From Daucus carota subsp. sativus (Eukaryota; Streptophyta; Magnoliopsida; Apiales; Apiaceae), in assembly GCF_001625215.2 (NCBI RefSeq), contig NC_030387.2:29287606-29351605 (forward strand): DNA of 64,000 nucleotides, written 5' to 3'. Made by a program: the position numbers and the translations under genes. Positions 43,680 to 54,700 of this stretch are shown here, piece after piece. The notes under the pieces are model-generated. The model saw nothing but the letters and a program-made list of their open reading frames with translations, was not told the DNA's origin and made no database searches. How positions within the stretch are numbered: position 1 is the first letter of the stretch; each line of letters starts with the position of its first letter.

Positions 43680-44274
43680 GCCTGCAAATTTGAGGGCCAG
43701 TGGCCCCTTCTCACTCTGACATGTACCACATCCTTCAGTTTCTCTTCATCCTTATCACTGCTTTTCGAACTTTTACCCCTTCCACAGCTCTGTTTACAGT
43801 AAATCAAAGATAAGACCAAAAATTCAATTCATTCATAAACAGAGCAATTAAGCTAGTAACAATTTTTCATAACTAATGCAAGATTCTACACTTAATTTAC
43901 GATACATTTTTTCACCTGCTTCCGCTTTCAGAAGCCTGAGGAGTTGAGTTATCAGAACAGCTTTCAGATTCTTGCATGACATTTTTATGATCTTCCGAAA
44001 AATGTGGAAAATTATCTGCCAAGTTACCAGGGAATTCAAGCACTTATGTAATGAAATTGTCGAAAGGAAAGCCTGCCCAGCTAGTAAAATTAGAGTTTGA
44101 GGTGTGCATGACACTTGGATTTAATTGCATGAGCTGATTCATGATGAGGTCAACATTTGGATCAAACTCAAGCAAAGAAAAGTGGTGAGTTAAAGGTCTG
44201 CATATCTGATGTGTATTGATACTTAAATTCACGTAATGCATGACATGTTTAACAATTATTAAATTTTTAGTCAC
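43680..44274 (-). pseudogene. bHLH transcription-factor 5' exon remnants
   Basis: Two exon pieces are joined by a GT-AG intron (43915-43788). The first (to 43916) reads FDPNVDLIMNQLMQLNPSVM, then, after a frame change near 44045, VLEFPGNLADNFPHFSED and ...SDNSTPQASESGS. The second (43787 down to ~43680) reads SCGRGKSSKSSDKDEEKLKD then VVHVRVRRG. This is the run-in to the basic region of plant bHLH factors (usual form [20 protein letters not shown]). Homology ends at RRG, so the DNA-binding helix and dimerisation domain are missing. It is a non-functional fragment of a BEE/CIB-type bHLH gene. Confidence 0.65.
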
Positions 44275-44337
44275 AAACGCTGGTGACGTTCTTTGATTTT
44301 CATCAACACTTTAATCGACCAATAATATTAATATTAA

Positions 44338-44572
44338 AGGGCTGTTTGGGCAAACTTAAAAAAAATAAAATTTGCTTAAGATAAAGAAGCGGATTAGAAT
44401 TGAAAAGTAAATAAGTTAATAAAGTGTTTGGAAAAGAAGCAGAAGCTGATAAGCTAACATCCTCAGCTTTTTAAAGGTGCTTCTACTTATTTACACAAAC
44501 GGGTCAAGAAAAACAGAAGCCATAAGGAGTTTCTGGTTCTTGATTACAAACATGCCCTAAGACTGCCACATA
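44338..44572. repeat. hAT-like MITE
   Basis: Left end GGGCTGTTTGGGC and right end ACAAACATGCCCTA are imperfect inverted copies. The interior has mirrored 'aagtaaataagt/acttatttac' and 'agaagc/gcttct' pairs. No coding capacity. Placed directly at the edge of the duplicated CNL-F 3' flank. Superfamily is inferred from the GGGC-TGTTTGG end type. Confidence 0.5.
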
Positions 44573-45287
44573 ACATTCAAGCTCAACTTTTGTCCCAGCT
44601 TCTGTGATCATTTCATTTTCTACCGGTTTCAACTCCCGTCTGAATATACCATTAAGAAAGATATTACGAGACTATTTGACCGACTTTAAAATTGTAACTA
44701 CTGACTTCTGATTTTAAATTAATAGTACTTCTAGAGTACATAGTGCATCTTGTTCCTCATGGAGCATTTCAGACTCCTTTGAAATCATAAATGCACTATG
44801 TACTCTAGAAGTACTTCATCACTGATATTAGACAGGTGCCTATTGTTTATACATTAGAGAACTAACCTTTCTGCTTATTGTTTCCAGTACTGTGTTGCTG
44901 TCATATAACTCCTCAAGAACCGAAAACATTTTTCCAGAATCTTTGCAACTTCGGACATCTGCTGATTTTTAACAACTCAAGTCTCTGAAATGCACTTTGA
45001 TCTTTACCCTAGGTACTCATAACTGGTTATACCCATACTTAAAGCGTTGGCAAATCAAAATACATTTCGATGAGCACGACACAATTGGCTTCAAAAATCT
45101 TCCTCCCTGATGCAAGAAGTACATCCAATATATAATCAAATATGGTAGAGACCCTAAAAGATTTCTAAAGTTAAAATGGATCAACTTTTTATAGTTCTGT
45201 ATCAATTTGGACCCAGAGCCCCAATTAAAATTTGCACACTGGTAATTTTGAACCATTTTGGGAAAAGAAAACCTTCAGCATTGCTCT
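44573..45287 (-). pseudogene. CNL-F 3' flank with LRR relic (third copy)
   Basis: This is the third copy of the block at 77-930 and 3960-4723, with small deletions. It again carries the minus-strand LRR relic (SNTVLETISRKI type). It lies directly downstream of the CNL-F LRR tail and so is probably the source arrangement. Confidence 0.6.
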
Positions 45288-46039
45288 TTATATAAGAAGC
45301 AAATCATCAATTATTATATTAATCGAAAAAGAATACCAGTGTATACGTGGAATATGTTGAATTCTGAACCATTCTGGCCGTCCCTTCATATATTTTTCTC
45401 TCAGAAGAGGACACCCTTCCGTCTCTAGCAACTGAAGAGGATGCGATTTTTCAAACAGGGGCAAAGTCTTCAAATTCTCACAATCAAATATAAGTAACGT
45501 CTCGAGAGATGGAAGCTTTGCTATTGAATCTGAGAGAGCTTTCACTCCTTTGAAATTATTTATTCTCAATTCAGTTAATGCAGGGAAGGTGGAGGAGAGG
45601 CGATTATCAAGTTGCCCGAATATTGATTCAACCTTTTTCCACCCGTCCAATGATAGTTTCTTTAGACTATGAAATGAAACCACGCAAGAAGAAGAGAATG
45701 GCCATGGAAATTCATCTAAATCCTCTGAGAAAGGGCCTAAGCTTAGTCTATCAAGTGTGGAACTCCTAGTTTGCGCAAATACCCGCTCTAAGAGAGAGGA
45801 GGGGCATTTCCAGATCTCAATATCTTTTAGACCAACTGACCCTTCAACTAGATTAATATTACTTGGCCGAGGACATTTTAAACCCCCACAGTCGATTAGC
45901 CTCAAAGAGGTCAGACACAGAGAATTGTTCTTTAACATCTCCTCAATCATAAAGTCCATATTTGAACAAGAAGAGGAAGAAGATGATGATGAATCTCCTC
46001 CATTGCTGATATTGAGAAGTTCTAGATGCTTGAGAGAGG

Positions 46040-46479
46040 CTATGTTACTCCGACTCTTCTATTTAGGTTGCCGTACCCGTGTCGGACACTTGGACACTCG
46101 GACACGACACTTATTTCGTGTCGGATCCTTTGACTAAAATGTGGACACTTTGACCAATTTAAAAATCAAATATGAGTAAAACTTACAATTGAAAAGAAAT
46201 ATGTGAGAAAAAAGAAAGAAGCAAAAATGAGATTTAAGTACAAAAGACGCTTAATTTGCAAAATCCCTTACAAATTCATGTCTAATATGAGTTTTATTGT
46301 TACTTTTTGTTAAGATGTCTAACTTACCATACTTGTTTATTAGTATATTACGATGTGTCCCCGTACCCGTGTCCAAAAATAGGACAGTGTCCCCGTGTCT
46401 CCAATTTCCATAGTTCTGAAGTCCGACACTCGAATATGTGTCGTGTCCGACACTCCGTACCCGAGTCCGAGTAACATAG
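46040..46479. mobile_element. hAT-like non-autonomous DNA transposon, 440 bp
   Basis: Terminal inverted repeats CTATGTTACTCCGACTC and GAGTCCGAGTAACATAG are flanked by the 8-bp duplication GAGAGAGG (46032-46039 and 46480-46487). The paralogue at about 5428 shows the uninterrupted site (GAGAGAAG). Inside, 'gtacccgtgtccgacact'-type phrases are mirrored at both ends. The 8-bp target duplication points to hAT. No transposase is present. It splits the LRR of CNL-F. Confidence 0.88.
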
Positions 46480-47535
46480 GAGAGAGGTAACCTTTTTGCT
46501 CATTGTTTCCACTATCACGCTGCTGTCCAAATCAGTGATTTTGAGCTCCTTCAAGGCCGGAAAACAAATATTTGGAATCTTGCTTAACCTTGGACAATAC
46601 ATAATTTCCAAACTCTCAAGTTTAGGAAATACACTTTGGTCATGACTCCCTGTGCTCATCACTTCTTCTGTCCATTCTTCTAGCTTTTCCAGCCTATACA
46701 AAGTGATAGTCATGAGCGACGGATACATAGTTGTCACTGTCTTCGTGGCTGCACTGTCTAGACTTTCCAATAAATAATTCCCCATAACCTTCAAATTTTC
46801 CATCCCCTGTAAATTTATCTTCTTTAGCTTGGGAAGCTGACCCAGTGATGGAAATTCTGTGCATCTGTTGCAACCAACCAACAAGATTTTCACCAAGTTG
46901 TTCATCATTGTGATCCAAGATGAAAACTTCTTTCCCATATAGCAGTAAATAATCAATTCTTTAAGATTCGGGTGAGGTTCCAATCCTTTCATCACACCAT
47001 CATCTTTGTTTTCCCCGTCTTCCCGGAAAGCACCAATATTTTTGTTCCAATTTAAAACTAAAACCTCAATATTAGACTTTTCACGAAGCTTTGCCCTGCT
47101 TGCTTCTTCCATATTTGCCACGTCGCCAAGGCCATGGAGTTGAAGCTCACCTCTAAGGTTTTTTAGTCCTCCCAAATGTTCAACAAGACAATTTTGATCT
47201 TTATTCACAACAAAATAAGGCAGTGTTTGCAAATGACTTAGTCTCTCTATCCCGACAAATACGTATCTTGACCTGTGATTGGGAATTACAAGATGTCGCA
47301 AGTTTATAAGGTTACAGACCTTTTCTGGAAGTTCATGGTAGTATGAAATTCTCAAAGTCTGCAAGCTGAAAAGTCTCGTGATGTAATATGGCAATGTAAC
47401 AGTAGTTTTTTGTCCCCGAGCATTTGAAATATCGAGATGCTTAAGGCATTTTAAATTTGTTACTGAACTAGGAAACTCCTCACAAAATGAATTCAAAACC
47501 AAAACTCTCAAGTGTTTGAGGTTCGGTAACAGGAC

Positions 47536-47583
47536 ATTAAAAATATCGGCCTCTGCACTATTAAAAATATCGGCCTCTGCATA
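47536..47583. repeat. 24-bp in-frame tandem repeat in CNL-F
   Basis: Two copies of attaaaaatatcggcctctg plus four bases repeat the LRR phrase ADIFN-AE. The frame is kept. Confidence 0.85.
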
Positions 47584-49192
47584 TAGTGCTTGTACCGCAT
47601 CTAAGTGCGCCTCCTGAAAAATATTTTGTTTTACATCTTCAAACCCTTCCAGCCTTACCTGTGTAGCTTTTCTGACCTTGTTGAAATCCTGACTTGGCTT
47701 CACTATAGCGGAAATATTACTTGACACATCTAGTGCAAGATCATGTACAAGATCATGCATCTTGCATTTGGTAATGTTTCCATATTCATCTCTTTCCACA
47801 TCCTGTAACAAAGAATTCGACAAGAGAATGTCAAAGTACTCGTTTCCGATGACCTCCATCAAAACATTACTATCTTCCAAAAGGAATCCTAATGCCATCC
47901 ATACTTGTATCAGTTCATCCTTATATATGTCAGAATCCTTTGGCATAATAGAGCAATATGCAAAACATCGCTTCAAAGATGAATTAGGTAAATTATCATA
48001 TGATAATCTCAAGGAAGGGAGTACACTTGTCGATTTCCATAGTTCACTATTTTGAATGTGCAACCACTGCTGTTCAGTCTTCTTTGAGTACAATAAACTT
48101 CCTAGTGTTTTTACTGCTAGAGGCAGACCGCTACATCTTTCTACCATTCTTTTCCCCAAGGCCACAAATGCCTCGGTCTGCAACGCTCCTCCATCTGAAA
48201 ATGCTCTTTGCTTGAACAATTCCCAACTATCTTCCTCGGATAGTTTTGCCACCTTATAAGGATCAGAGCATCGCATAGCATCAAGGACTTCCTGCTTACG
48301 AGTGGTAATTAAAATATTGCTACCTCTTGCACCGCCAACTCCAAGCAAAGAATTTCTCAACTTCTCCCACTCCTCTGGTTTCCCATCCCATACATCATCT
48401 AGTACAAGTAAAAACTTTTCGCCCTTTAGGTTTTTCTGAAGATCTTTGATCAACCCTTCCGCATTTTCCAATGCAGAAGCCTTTGAAGTGAGAGATACTA
48501 CCATTTGATTCAGAATCTTGATGAAATCAAAATTATCTGATACAGTGACCCACATCCTTTTAGGGAACATATTAATTACAACATCTTTATTGTAAACCAT
48601 TCGAGCAAGAGTTGTCTTGCCTAGACCTCACATCCCTAGTATTGCATTCACCGGTAAACCCTCACCATTTTTGTTGCACAACATATTAACCAAAGATGAT
48701 ATATCTTTGTCCCTTCCGACAATTAGGGACTCGTCTTCAAAAGGTGGGGTGTTGCGTATCTCTCTACGTTGCACAGTAGATCTTAAGTGCTCTACTGGAT
48801 GAAGACCAATATCAGTAGCCCATTTACAAATCTTGTCAAAGGAAGCATTAATATTCTTGATCTTATGAGCCACTTTGGAACGATATAATAAGGTGTTTTT
48901 AGAAGGAACAAAGCCTTATGACGATTCTCCACTTTTCTTCGGGTAACTTCATACTCGAGTTCATCCATAAAAGAGCAACTTGTTCAAGCTTGTTAAACCA
49001 CAGTTGGGCAGTAGACATGTTTAAATTCTGGGTATGAGCCTCATTCAAGAGAGCACCAATTAGCTCAAACCTTTCACGCAGTGTATCCAGATCTTCATGA
49101 AACTTCCAAGCCTGAATCAACTCATTGGTTGCCAGTGAAACAAGCTTGCGAACCAGTCCAGCAGCAAGATCAGCTCCAGTTGCTTCAGCCAT

Positions 49193-49564
49193 TTTTTCTA
49201 GTCAGCTTCTTTAGTGTATTATTTCAGGATTTTGAAAATGGGGTACAAGTTTTTAATAAAAATTCGCAACAAATGAAATTTAATCTATTGACAAATCACA
49301 CTTATACCTTTTTCCTGTTAGTTTTCACTGACCCAAATCGATGTTTAAAATTGTGCAATGTGTTGAAATACAGATATATGAACAAATTCAAACCAAAAAA
49401 TTAAAAAATTAAAAATAAAAATGGAGTAAGATTGATGGTCAATAGAGATTCGAAAATATGGATGAAAAAGAAGCATGAAAATTGAGAAAGTAAAATATTG
49501 GTGACACTATTTTGGAACAAGTTTCCGCCTAATATAGAAAATGCTTGATAACCAAACCACAGAC
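49193..49564. other. CNL-F upstream stub and NPF 3' flank
   Basis: The first ~25 bp match the CC-fragment 5' flank. From about 49420 the sequence matches the NPF 3' flank (26400-26520, 38345-38490). The CNL-F promoter is thus replaced soon after the ATG by unrelated and NPF-derived DNA. Confidence 0.5.
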
Positions 49565-49735
49565 ACAGCTTAGTTTTCTAACTCTATTATAGCATCTTTT
49601 TCTTCATTGTTGTAAAGAAAAAAGTTTGCAGTCAGCAGAAAGAACAAGAGATTAATGAAAAGCTCAAAACAGCATAAAATGCATAGAAATAGTCCAACCG
49701 AGACCCATTCAAGTTGTCCAAAATCCAGCCATTAT
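49565..49735 (-). pseudogene. NPF C-terminal exon scrap
   Basis: The minus strand reads GWILDNLNGSRLDYFYAFYA then VLSF; one extra base later it continues toward ...DAIIELEN, the last exon of the NPF5 gene. About 50 codons are kept. At about 49735 it joins CNL-G 3' flank ('gtgcgtactcattattcatcg'). It marks a fifth NPF copy lost to deletion, at the position where the alternation of CNL and NPF predicts one. Confidence 0.8.
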
Positions 49736-49946
49736 GTGGGACGATAGGACAACAAAGTGCGTACTCATTATTCATCGGTGCTAGCGAAAAAGGGCCACAC
49801 TTGTGCAATATCTTTAGATCATAAAGTATCCCCGTGCCAAGTCCACATCTCACCATCCCTGATTTAAAAAAAATTAAGAAATTTCAGTGAAGCATTAAAA
49901 ATGGAGACAGAAATAAGTAGTAGTACTGAAACATAGAGTGATAAGT
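49736..49946. other. 3' flank of CNL-G
   Basis: It shares the 'ttcatcggtgctagcgaaaaaggg' block with the 3' flanks of CNL-A and CNL-D. Short, no gene. Confidence 0.5.
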
Positions 49947-52900
49947 TTACCATATGACATGTGCAATATGTTGAATCTTGAACCATTCTGGCCCGCTCTC
50001 TTTTCTACATCTTTCTTTCAGAATTGGACACCCTCTTATCTCTAGATATCGGAGGCAATGAGATTCATCAAACAGAGACACTCTCTCCAAATCCTTACAA
50101 TTCTCAATAGATAAGTCCTTAAGAGATGGAAGCTTTGCTATTGACAGGACAAGAGTCTTCATACCTCCGAAATTATGTATAACTAATTGAGTCAAGGCAG
50201 GGAAGGTGGAGAACTGAAGCTGCTCAAAGAGCGCTATTGACTTTACATTTTCCAACCCTCGCAGAAAAAGCACAACTAGGTTAGGGAATGAATCTAATGA
50301 AGAAGGGAATGGCCACGGAAATTCATCCCAGAAGGGACCTAACCGTAAGTGTGTAAGTGTGGAACTCTGAATTTGGGCGGATATTCCATCTACAAGAGAG
50401 GAGGGGACCCTCACTAGTGCGAGATGTTTTAGACCAGCTGATCCTTCAACTATATTAACACTTGCTAGATTCGGGCAGTCAAAGAGTAGTAATGAGGTCA
50501 AAGACAGAGAATTATTTTTTAATAGCACTTTGAGTATTGATTCCAAGTTGGAGCAAGAAGAAGATGATGATAAATGCCCTCCTCCGTCGCTGATTTTCCG
50601 CAGGTGTAAAGTGGTGAGTGAGCTAAGATGCATATACATAGTTTCCAGTATCATGTTGCTCTCCGAATTTGTGATACTCAAATCTTTCAAGGACGGAAAA
50701 CAGCTATTCAGGATCTTTCTCAACCTTGGACAATCTGAGATTTCCAACTTCTCAAGTTTAGGAAATACAGTTTGGTCTTTACTGAAAATGTCTTCCACCC
50801 ATTCTTCTAGCTTTGGCAATTTCCGCAAAATCAGTTTTGTCACTGACGGATACATTGCTGCTGTGTCTGGTTTTTGGGCCAGATTTAGGCCTCCACATAA
50901 ATTATTTCCTATAACCTTGACATTTTCCATCTTCTCTATACATATCTTTCTCAGTTTAGGAAGGTGACCCAGTGGAGGAAATCCTTCGCACCTGCTGCAA
51001 TCTGTCATGGCGATTTTCACCATGTTGGTCATCATTGGGATCCATGACGCAAATTTCTTTCCCATAAAGTCTTCAATTTCCAATGCTTTGAGATTTGGGT
51101 GGGGTTCCAATCCTTCCAACACACCCTCATCAGTGTATTCTCCGTCTTCCCTTTCATCTTCATTGCTCCTCCAGTTCAACAGTAAATGTCGAATATTGGA
51201 CTTTTCACAAAGCTTTGCTTTACGTGCTTCTTCAATATTCTCCACCTCATTAAGGCCATAGAGTTTAAGCGTACCTCTAAGATTTTTTAACATTCCAAGT
51301 TGTCCAACGAGACAGTTTTGATTTTTCTTCACAACAAAATAAGGCAGCGTTTGCAAACAAGTTAACCTTTCAATCCCAACAAACATGTATCTTGTTTTAG
51401 TATTGCCAATAACAAGATGTCTCAAGTTTACAAGTTGGCAGATGTTTTCCGGAAGCTCATGAAGCGATGAAATTCTAAGAGTCTGTAAGTTGTAGAGCCT
51501 TGTAACTTGGTTTGGCAGTTTATAGCTGATATTTGAATATGCAATCCTAGAGACATCTAAATGCTTAAGGCATTTCAAATTCCCAATTAAACCAGGCAGC
51601 TCCTCACAAAATGAATTTAAAACCAAAACTCTCAAGTACTTGAGTTTGGGTAGCACACAGTAAAATATAGTGGCCTCTGCATATAGTGCTTGTATTGTAT
51701 CAAAGCGTAGCTTAAACATACTTGGTTTTACATCTTTGAATCCTTCCAGCCTTAAATATGTAGCCTTTGATCCCTTGTTAACATCATGACTTGGATTTGC
51801 AGTAATAGAATAATTACTTGACACCTCAAGTGCAAGATCATGCACAAGATCATGCATCTTGCAGTTGGTAATATATCCATATTTATCCTTTTCCACATCT
51901 TGTAACAAAGAATTCCCCAACAGAATGTCAAAGTACTCATTTCCAGTGTCTTCCATCAAGACAGTGCCATCCCCCGGAAGGAATCCTAATGCCATCCATA
52001 TTTGTATCAATTTATCTTTATAAATATAATGATCCTTTGGCATAATGGAACAATATGCAAAACATCGCTTCAAAGAAGAGCAAGGTAGATTGTCATATGA
52101 CAGCCTTAAGGAAGACAGTACACCTCTTGATTTCCATATTTCACTGTTTTGGATTAGCAACCACTCTTCTTCAGTCTTCTTTGAGTACAATAAACTCCCT
52201 AGTGTTTTAATTGCGAGAGGAAGACCGCCACATCTTTCTACCATTGTTTTACCCAAGGCAATAAATGCCTCTGTGTCTAAAACTCCTCTATTCAAAAATG
52301 CTCTTTGCTTAAACAATTCCCAACTATCTTCCTCTGTTAGTTTTTTCACCAGATAAGGATCAGAACACTGCGTAGCATCAACCACTTCCTGCTTCCGAGT
52401 GGTGACAAAAATTTTGCTGCCTCTCGCACCCCCAACTCCAAGCAAAGAATTCCTCAACTTGTCCCACTCTTCTGGATTCTCATTCCAAACATCATCTAGC
52501 ACAAGTAAAAACTTTTCGCCCTTCAGCTTTTTTTGAAGATTTTTGATCAGACCTTCTGGATTATCCAACACAGAAGGGCTTGAAGTGAGTGACACCACCA
52601 TTTGATTTAAAATCTTAATGAAATCAAAATCATCTGATACAGTGACCCACATCCTCTTGGGAAACATGTTGATCACAGCATCTCTATTGTAAACTATGCG
52701 GGCAAGAGTTGTTTTGCCTTGACCACCCATCCCGAGTATTGCATTCACCTGTAAACCCTCATCATTTTGGTTGCACAACATGTTAACTAGAAATGATATA
52801 TCATCATCTCTTCCGACAATCAGCGACTCGTCTTCAAAGGGTTGGGTGTAGCGTATCTCTCTGTGTTGTACAGTAGATCTCAAATGCTCTACTGGCTTAA

Positions 52901-53312
52901 GTCCAATAACAGTAGCCCATTTACAGATCTTGTCAAAGGAAGTATTAATATTCTTGATCTTATGAGCCACTTTGAAACGATATAATAAGGAGTTTTTAGA
53001 AGGAGTGAAGAAGTCTTTTACCCTGTGACGATTCTCAACTTTTCTTCGAGAAACTTCATACTCGAGTTCATCCATAAAAGCTTCAGCCACCTGAGCCACT
53101 TCTTCAAGTTTGTTGAACCAAATTTTGGCACTAGACATGATTAAATTCTTGTTTTGAGCGTCATGCAAGAGAGCACCGAACGATTCAAATCTCTGACGCA
53201 GTGTCTTCAAATCTTCGTCAAGTTTCCAGATCTGAATCACTTCATCAGTTGCAAGTGAAATTAGCTTTCGGACCAGTCCAGCAGAAAGATCATCTACAAT
53301 TGCTTCAGCCAT
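49947..53312 (-). CDS. CNL-G: intact CC-NB-ARC-LRR disease-resistance protein
   Basis: An intronless frame of 1121 aa from [13 protein letters not shown] (ATG 53312); 13 further upstream codons lack an ATG and were excluded. CC ~1-150 with [14 protein letters not shown] with GMGGQGKTT (194-202), [35 protein letters not shown] and [13 protein letters not shown] to [14 protein letters not shown]. It is ~22 residues shorter than CNL-A and CNL-D. Most of this is a missing LRR unit around the [20 protein letters not shown] stretch of the sisters, with small loss in the FSKDQTVF region. All nucleotide-binding motifs are canonical, so it appears functional. The altered LRR number may change specificity; this is inference. 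Confidence 0.95.
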   Translation of the reverse strand: MAEAIVDDLSAGLVRKLISLATDEVIQIWKLDEDLKTLRQRFESFGALLHDAQNKNLIMSSAKIWFNKLEEVAQVAEAFMDELEYEVSRRKVENRHRVKDFFTPSKNSLLYRFKVAHKIKNINTSFDKICKWATVIGLKPVEHLRSTVQHREIRYTQPFEDESLIVGRDDDISFLVNMLCNQNDEGLQVNAILGMGGQGKTTLARIVYNRDAVINMFPKRMWVTVSDDFDFIKILNQMVVSLTSSPSVLDNPEGLIKNLQKKLKGEKFLLVLDDVWNENPEEWDKLRNSLLGVGGARGSKIFVTTRKQEVVDATQCSDPYLVKKLTEEDSWELFKQRAFLNRGVLDTEAFIALGKTMVERCGGLPLAIKTLGSLLYSKKTEEEWLLIQNSEIWKSRGVLSSLRLSYDNLPCSSLKRCFAYCSIMPKDHYIYKDKLIQIWMALGFLPGDGTVLMEDTGNEYFDILLGNSLLQDVEKDKYGYITNCKMHDLVHDLALEVSSNYSITANPSHDVNKGSKATYLRLEGFKDVKPSMFKLRFDTIQALYAEATIFYCVLPKLKYLRVLVLNSFCEELPGLIGNLKCLKHLDVSRIAYSNISYKLPNQVTRLYNLQTLRISSLHELPENICQLVNLRHLVIGNTKTRYMFVGIERLTCLQTLPYFVVKKNQNCLVGQLGMLKNLRGTLKLYGLNEVENIEEARKAKLCEKSNIRHLLLNWRSNEDEREDGEYTDEGVLEGLEPHPNLKALEIEDFMGKKFASWIPMMTNMVKIAMTDCSRCEGFPPLGHLPKLRKICIEKMENVKVIGNNLCGGLNLAQKPDTAAMYPSVTKLILRKLPKLEEWVEDIFSKDQTVFPKLEKLEISDCPRLRKILNSCFPSLKDLSITNSESNMILETMYMHLSSLTTLHLRKISDGGGHLSSSSSCSNLESILKVLLKNNSLSLTSLLLFDCPNLASVNIVEGSAGLKHLALVRVPSSLVDGISAQIQSSTLTHLRLGPFWDEFPWPFPSSLDSFPNLVVLFLRGLENVKSIALFEQLQFSTFPALTQLVIHNFGGMKTLVLSIAKLPSLKDLSIENCKDLERVSLFDESHCLRYLEIRGCPILKERCRKESGPEWFKIQHIAHVIW

Positions 53313-53802
53313 TGCTCTCAATCTTTCTTGTTTCTTCAGCGAGATGTGCAAGTGGTGATGGTTGTAAGGACAATTGCTTGAGATGGTTGTAAGATCATCT
53401 TATTGATTGCTCCGTCCGGTTTATATATTTGCAGAATTGCAGATTTACGGGCATTGTAAAAGCAGCCCGCCGTTTTCCGGGGTTATAAATAAAAAACGTA
53501 CGCTTTGCCTAAAGTGTTTTAAATTTCGATTTTATAAATGATAATATGACAAGTTCAAATTTAATTCCCGATTTTATAAGTGACACAAGTTGAAACTTAA
53601 TTTTGTTTGTGACTTATTTTATTTTAGAAAATTTGATTTTACAAATATATAAATAATCATTCTAAAATATAATTTATCAGATTTTATTATTATATCAATA
53701 ATTTTATACTCGATAAGTTGTTGAATCAAAATATTTATAAAAAATAAATAACTTAAAAGTTATTTTGCACTTATATAAATGATATACCTTAATAAGTAAC
53801 TA
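53313..53802. other. CNL-G upstream region
   Basis: The first ~130 bp resemble the CNL-D 5' flank ('gtggtgatggttgtaaggacaatt'). The remainder is AT-rich with no recognised gene. The promoter is expected here. Confidence 0.45.
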
Positions 53803-54005
53803 GCTTTATAGCCCGTGCGTGGCACGGGCATGCTCTAAACATTTCTATATTTAAGTTTATGCGGTGTTTTTGTATGTTTTGAAAATGTAATGCATAAACA
53901 GGCAAGAAAACATCTATCAAAGTGGATTAAAAAAGATCACCACAAACCAGTTACATGGATGATGCCTCCGAAAGAAAATAAGCGAAGAACTGATGATATT
54001 ATATA

Positions 54006-54695
54006 TGTAACACCCCAGTCCCACATCGAGAAGAGTGAGAATATTTGTTCAGTTTATAAGCATAAATATTACTACTAATTGCACCAACAAATCATGATCT
54101 TTTGTGGGCCTGTGGTGGGCTTGTAAATTACCCAAGTTGTTGTAGTTGGGCCAGTTTATTTCGGCTTATTTTCGGATTCAGATTCGGATTTCGGGACTTG
54201 ACCTGATTTTTGAAAAAAACTCGGGATTTGACCCGGTTGTCACATATGGTATTAGAGCGAGGTTCTCGAAAGCTTGATTCGTCAAGTTGCCGGAGGTGGG
54301 GACACAAAGGCTGGTGGTATTATCCTGCAATGGACAGAGATCCGAAGGCGGGGACACGAAACCAGCCAGTATTATCCCACAATGGCTAGAGAGGTTCGAT
54401 CTGGGCCTATGGGCTATCCGTTTCGGCCTGACGAGGACGTCAGGAATTTAAGTGGGGGAGTTTGTTACACCCCAGTCCCACATCGAGAAGAGTGGGAATA
54501 TTTGTTCAGTTTATAAACATAAGTATAACTACTAATTGCACCAACAAATCATGATCTTTTGTGGGCCTGTGGTGGGCTTGTGAATTACCCAAGTTGTTGC
54601 AGTTGAGCTAGTTTATTTCGGCTTATTTTCGGATACGGATTTCGGGACTTGACCAGATTTTCGAAAAAGACTCGGGATTTGACCCGGTTGTCACA
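54006..54695 (+). mobile_element. TRIM-type miniature LTR element, 690 bp
   Basis: LTRs at 54006-54244 (239 bp) and 54463-54695 (233 bp), each starting TGT(A/T)ACACCCCAGTCCCAC and ending GTCACA. A primer-binding-like TGGTATTAGAGC follows the first and a purine tract (AAGTGGGGGAG) precedes the second. ATATA duplications flank it (54001-54005 and 54696-54700). It encodes no protein. The LTRs differ at several positions, so it is clearly older than the copia element. It looks structurally whole. Confidence 0.88.
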
Positions 54696-54700
54696 ATATA

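Larger units (their letters stand above)
45288..49192 (-). pseudogene. CNL-F: full-length CNL pseudogene interrupted by a DNA transposon
   Basis: The gene starts MAEATGADLAAGL (ATG 49192). Its CC has two deletions (about 48910 and 48975; ~10 and ~13 bases). In the P-loop near 48625-48635 the sequence reads GM-stop-GLGKTT in place of GMGGQGKTT. From 48600 a 750-codon frame covers the rest of NB-ARC ([16 protein letters not shown] in place of [29 protein letters not shown]) and LRRs to about 46488. A 440-bp hAT-like insertion follows, after which the LRR resumes (45288-45959) to PEWFRIQHIPRIHW. A 24-bp in-frame tandem repeat (47536-47583) duplicates ADIFNSAE. It is dead as a receptor, and is the closest relative of the 4724-6132 and 931-1141 pieces. 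Confidence 0.87.

Noticed and set aside
53313-53351. A 13-codon extension of CNL-G, and a similar extension of NPF exon 1 at 29235-29291
   Set aside because: Both depend on TTG as the first codon. The first ATG matches the family start in each case.
54274-54516. An 80-codon plus frame in the TRIM
   Set aside because: It spans the internal region and LTR of a non-coding miniature element, and has no recognisable domain.
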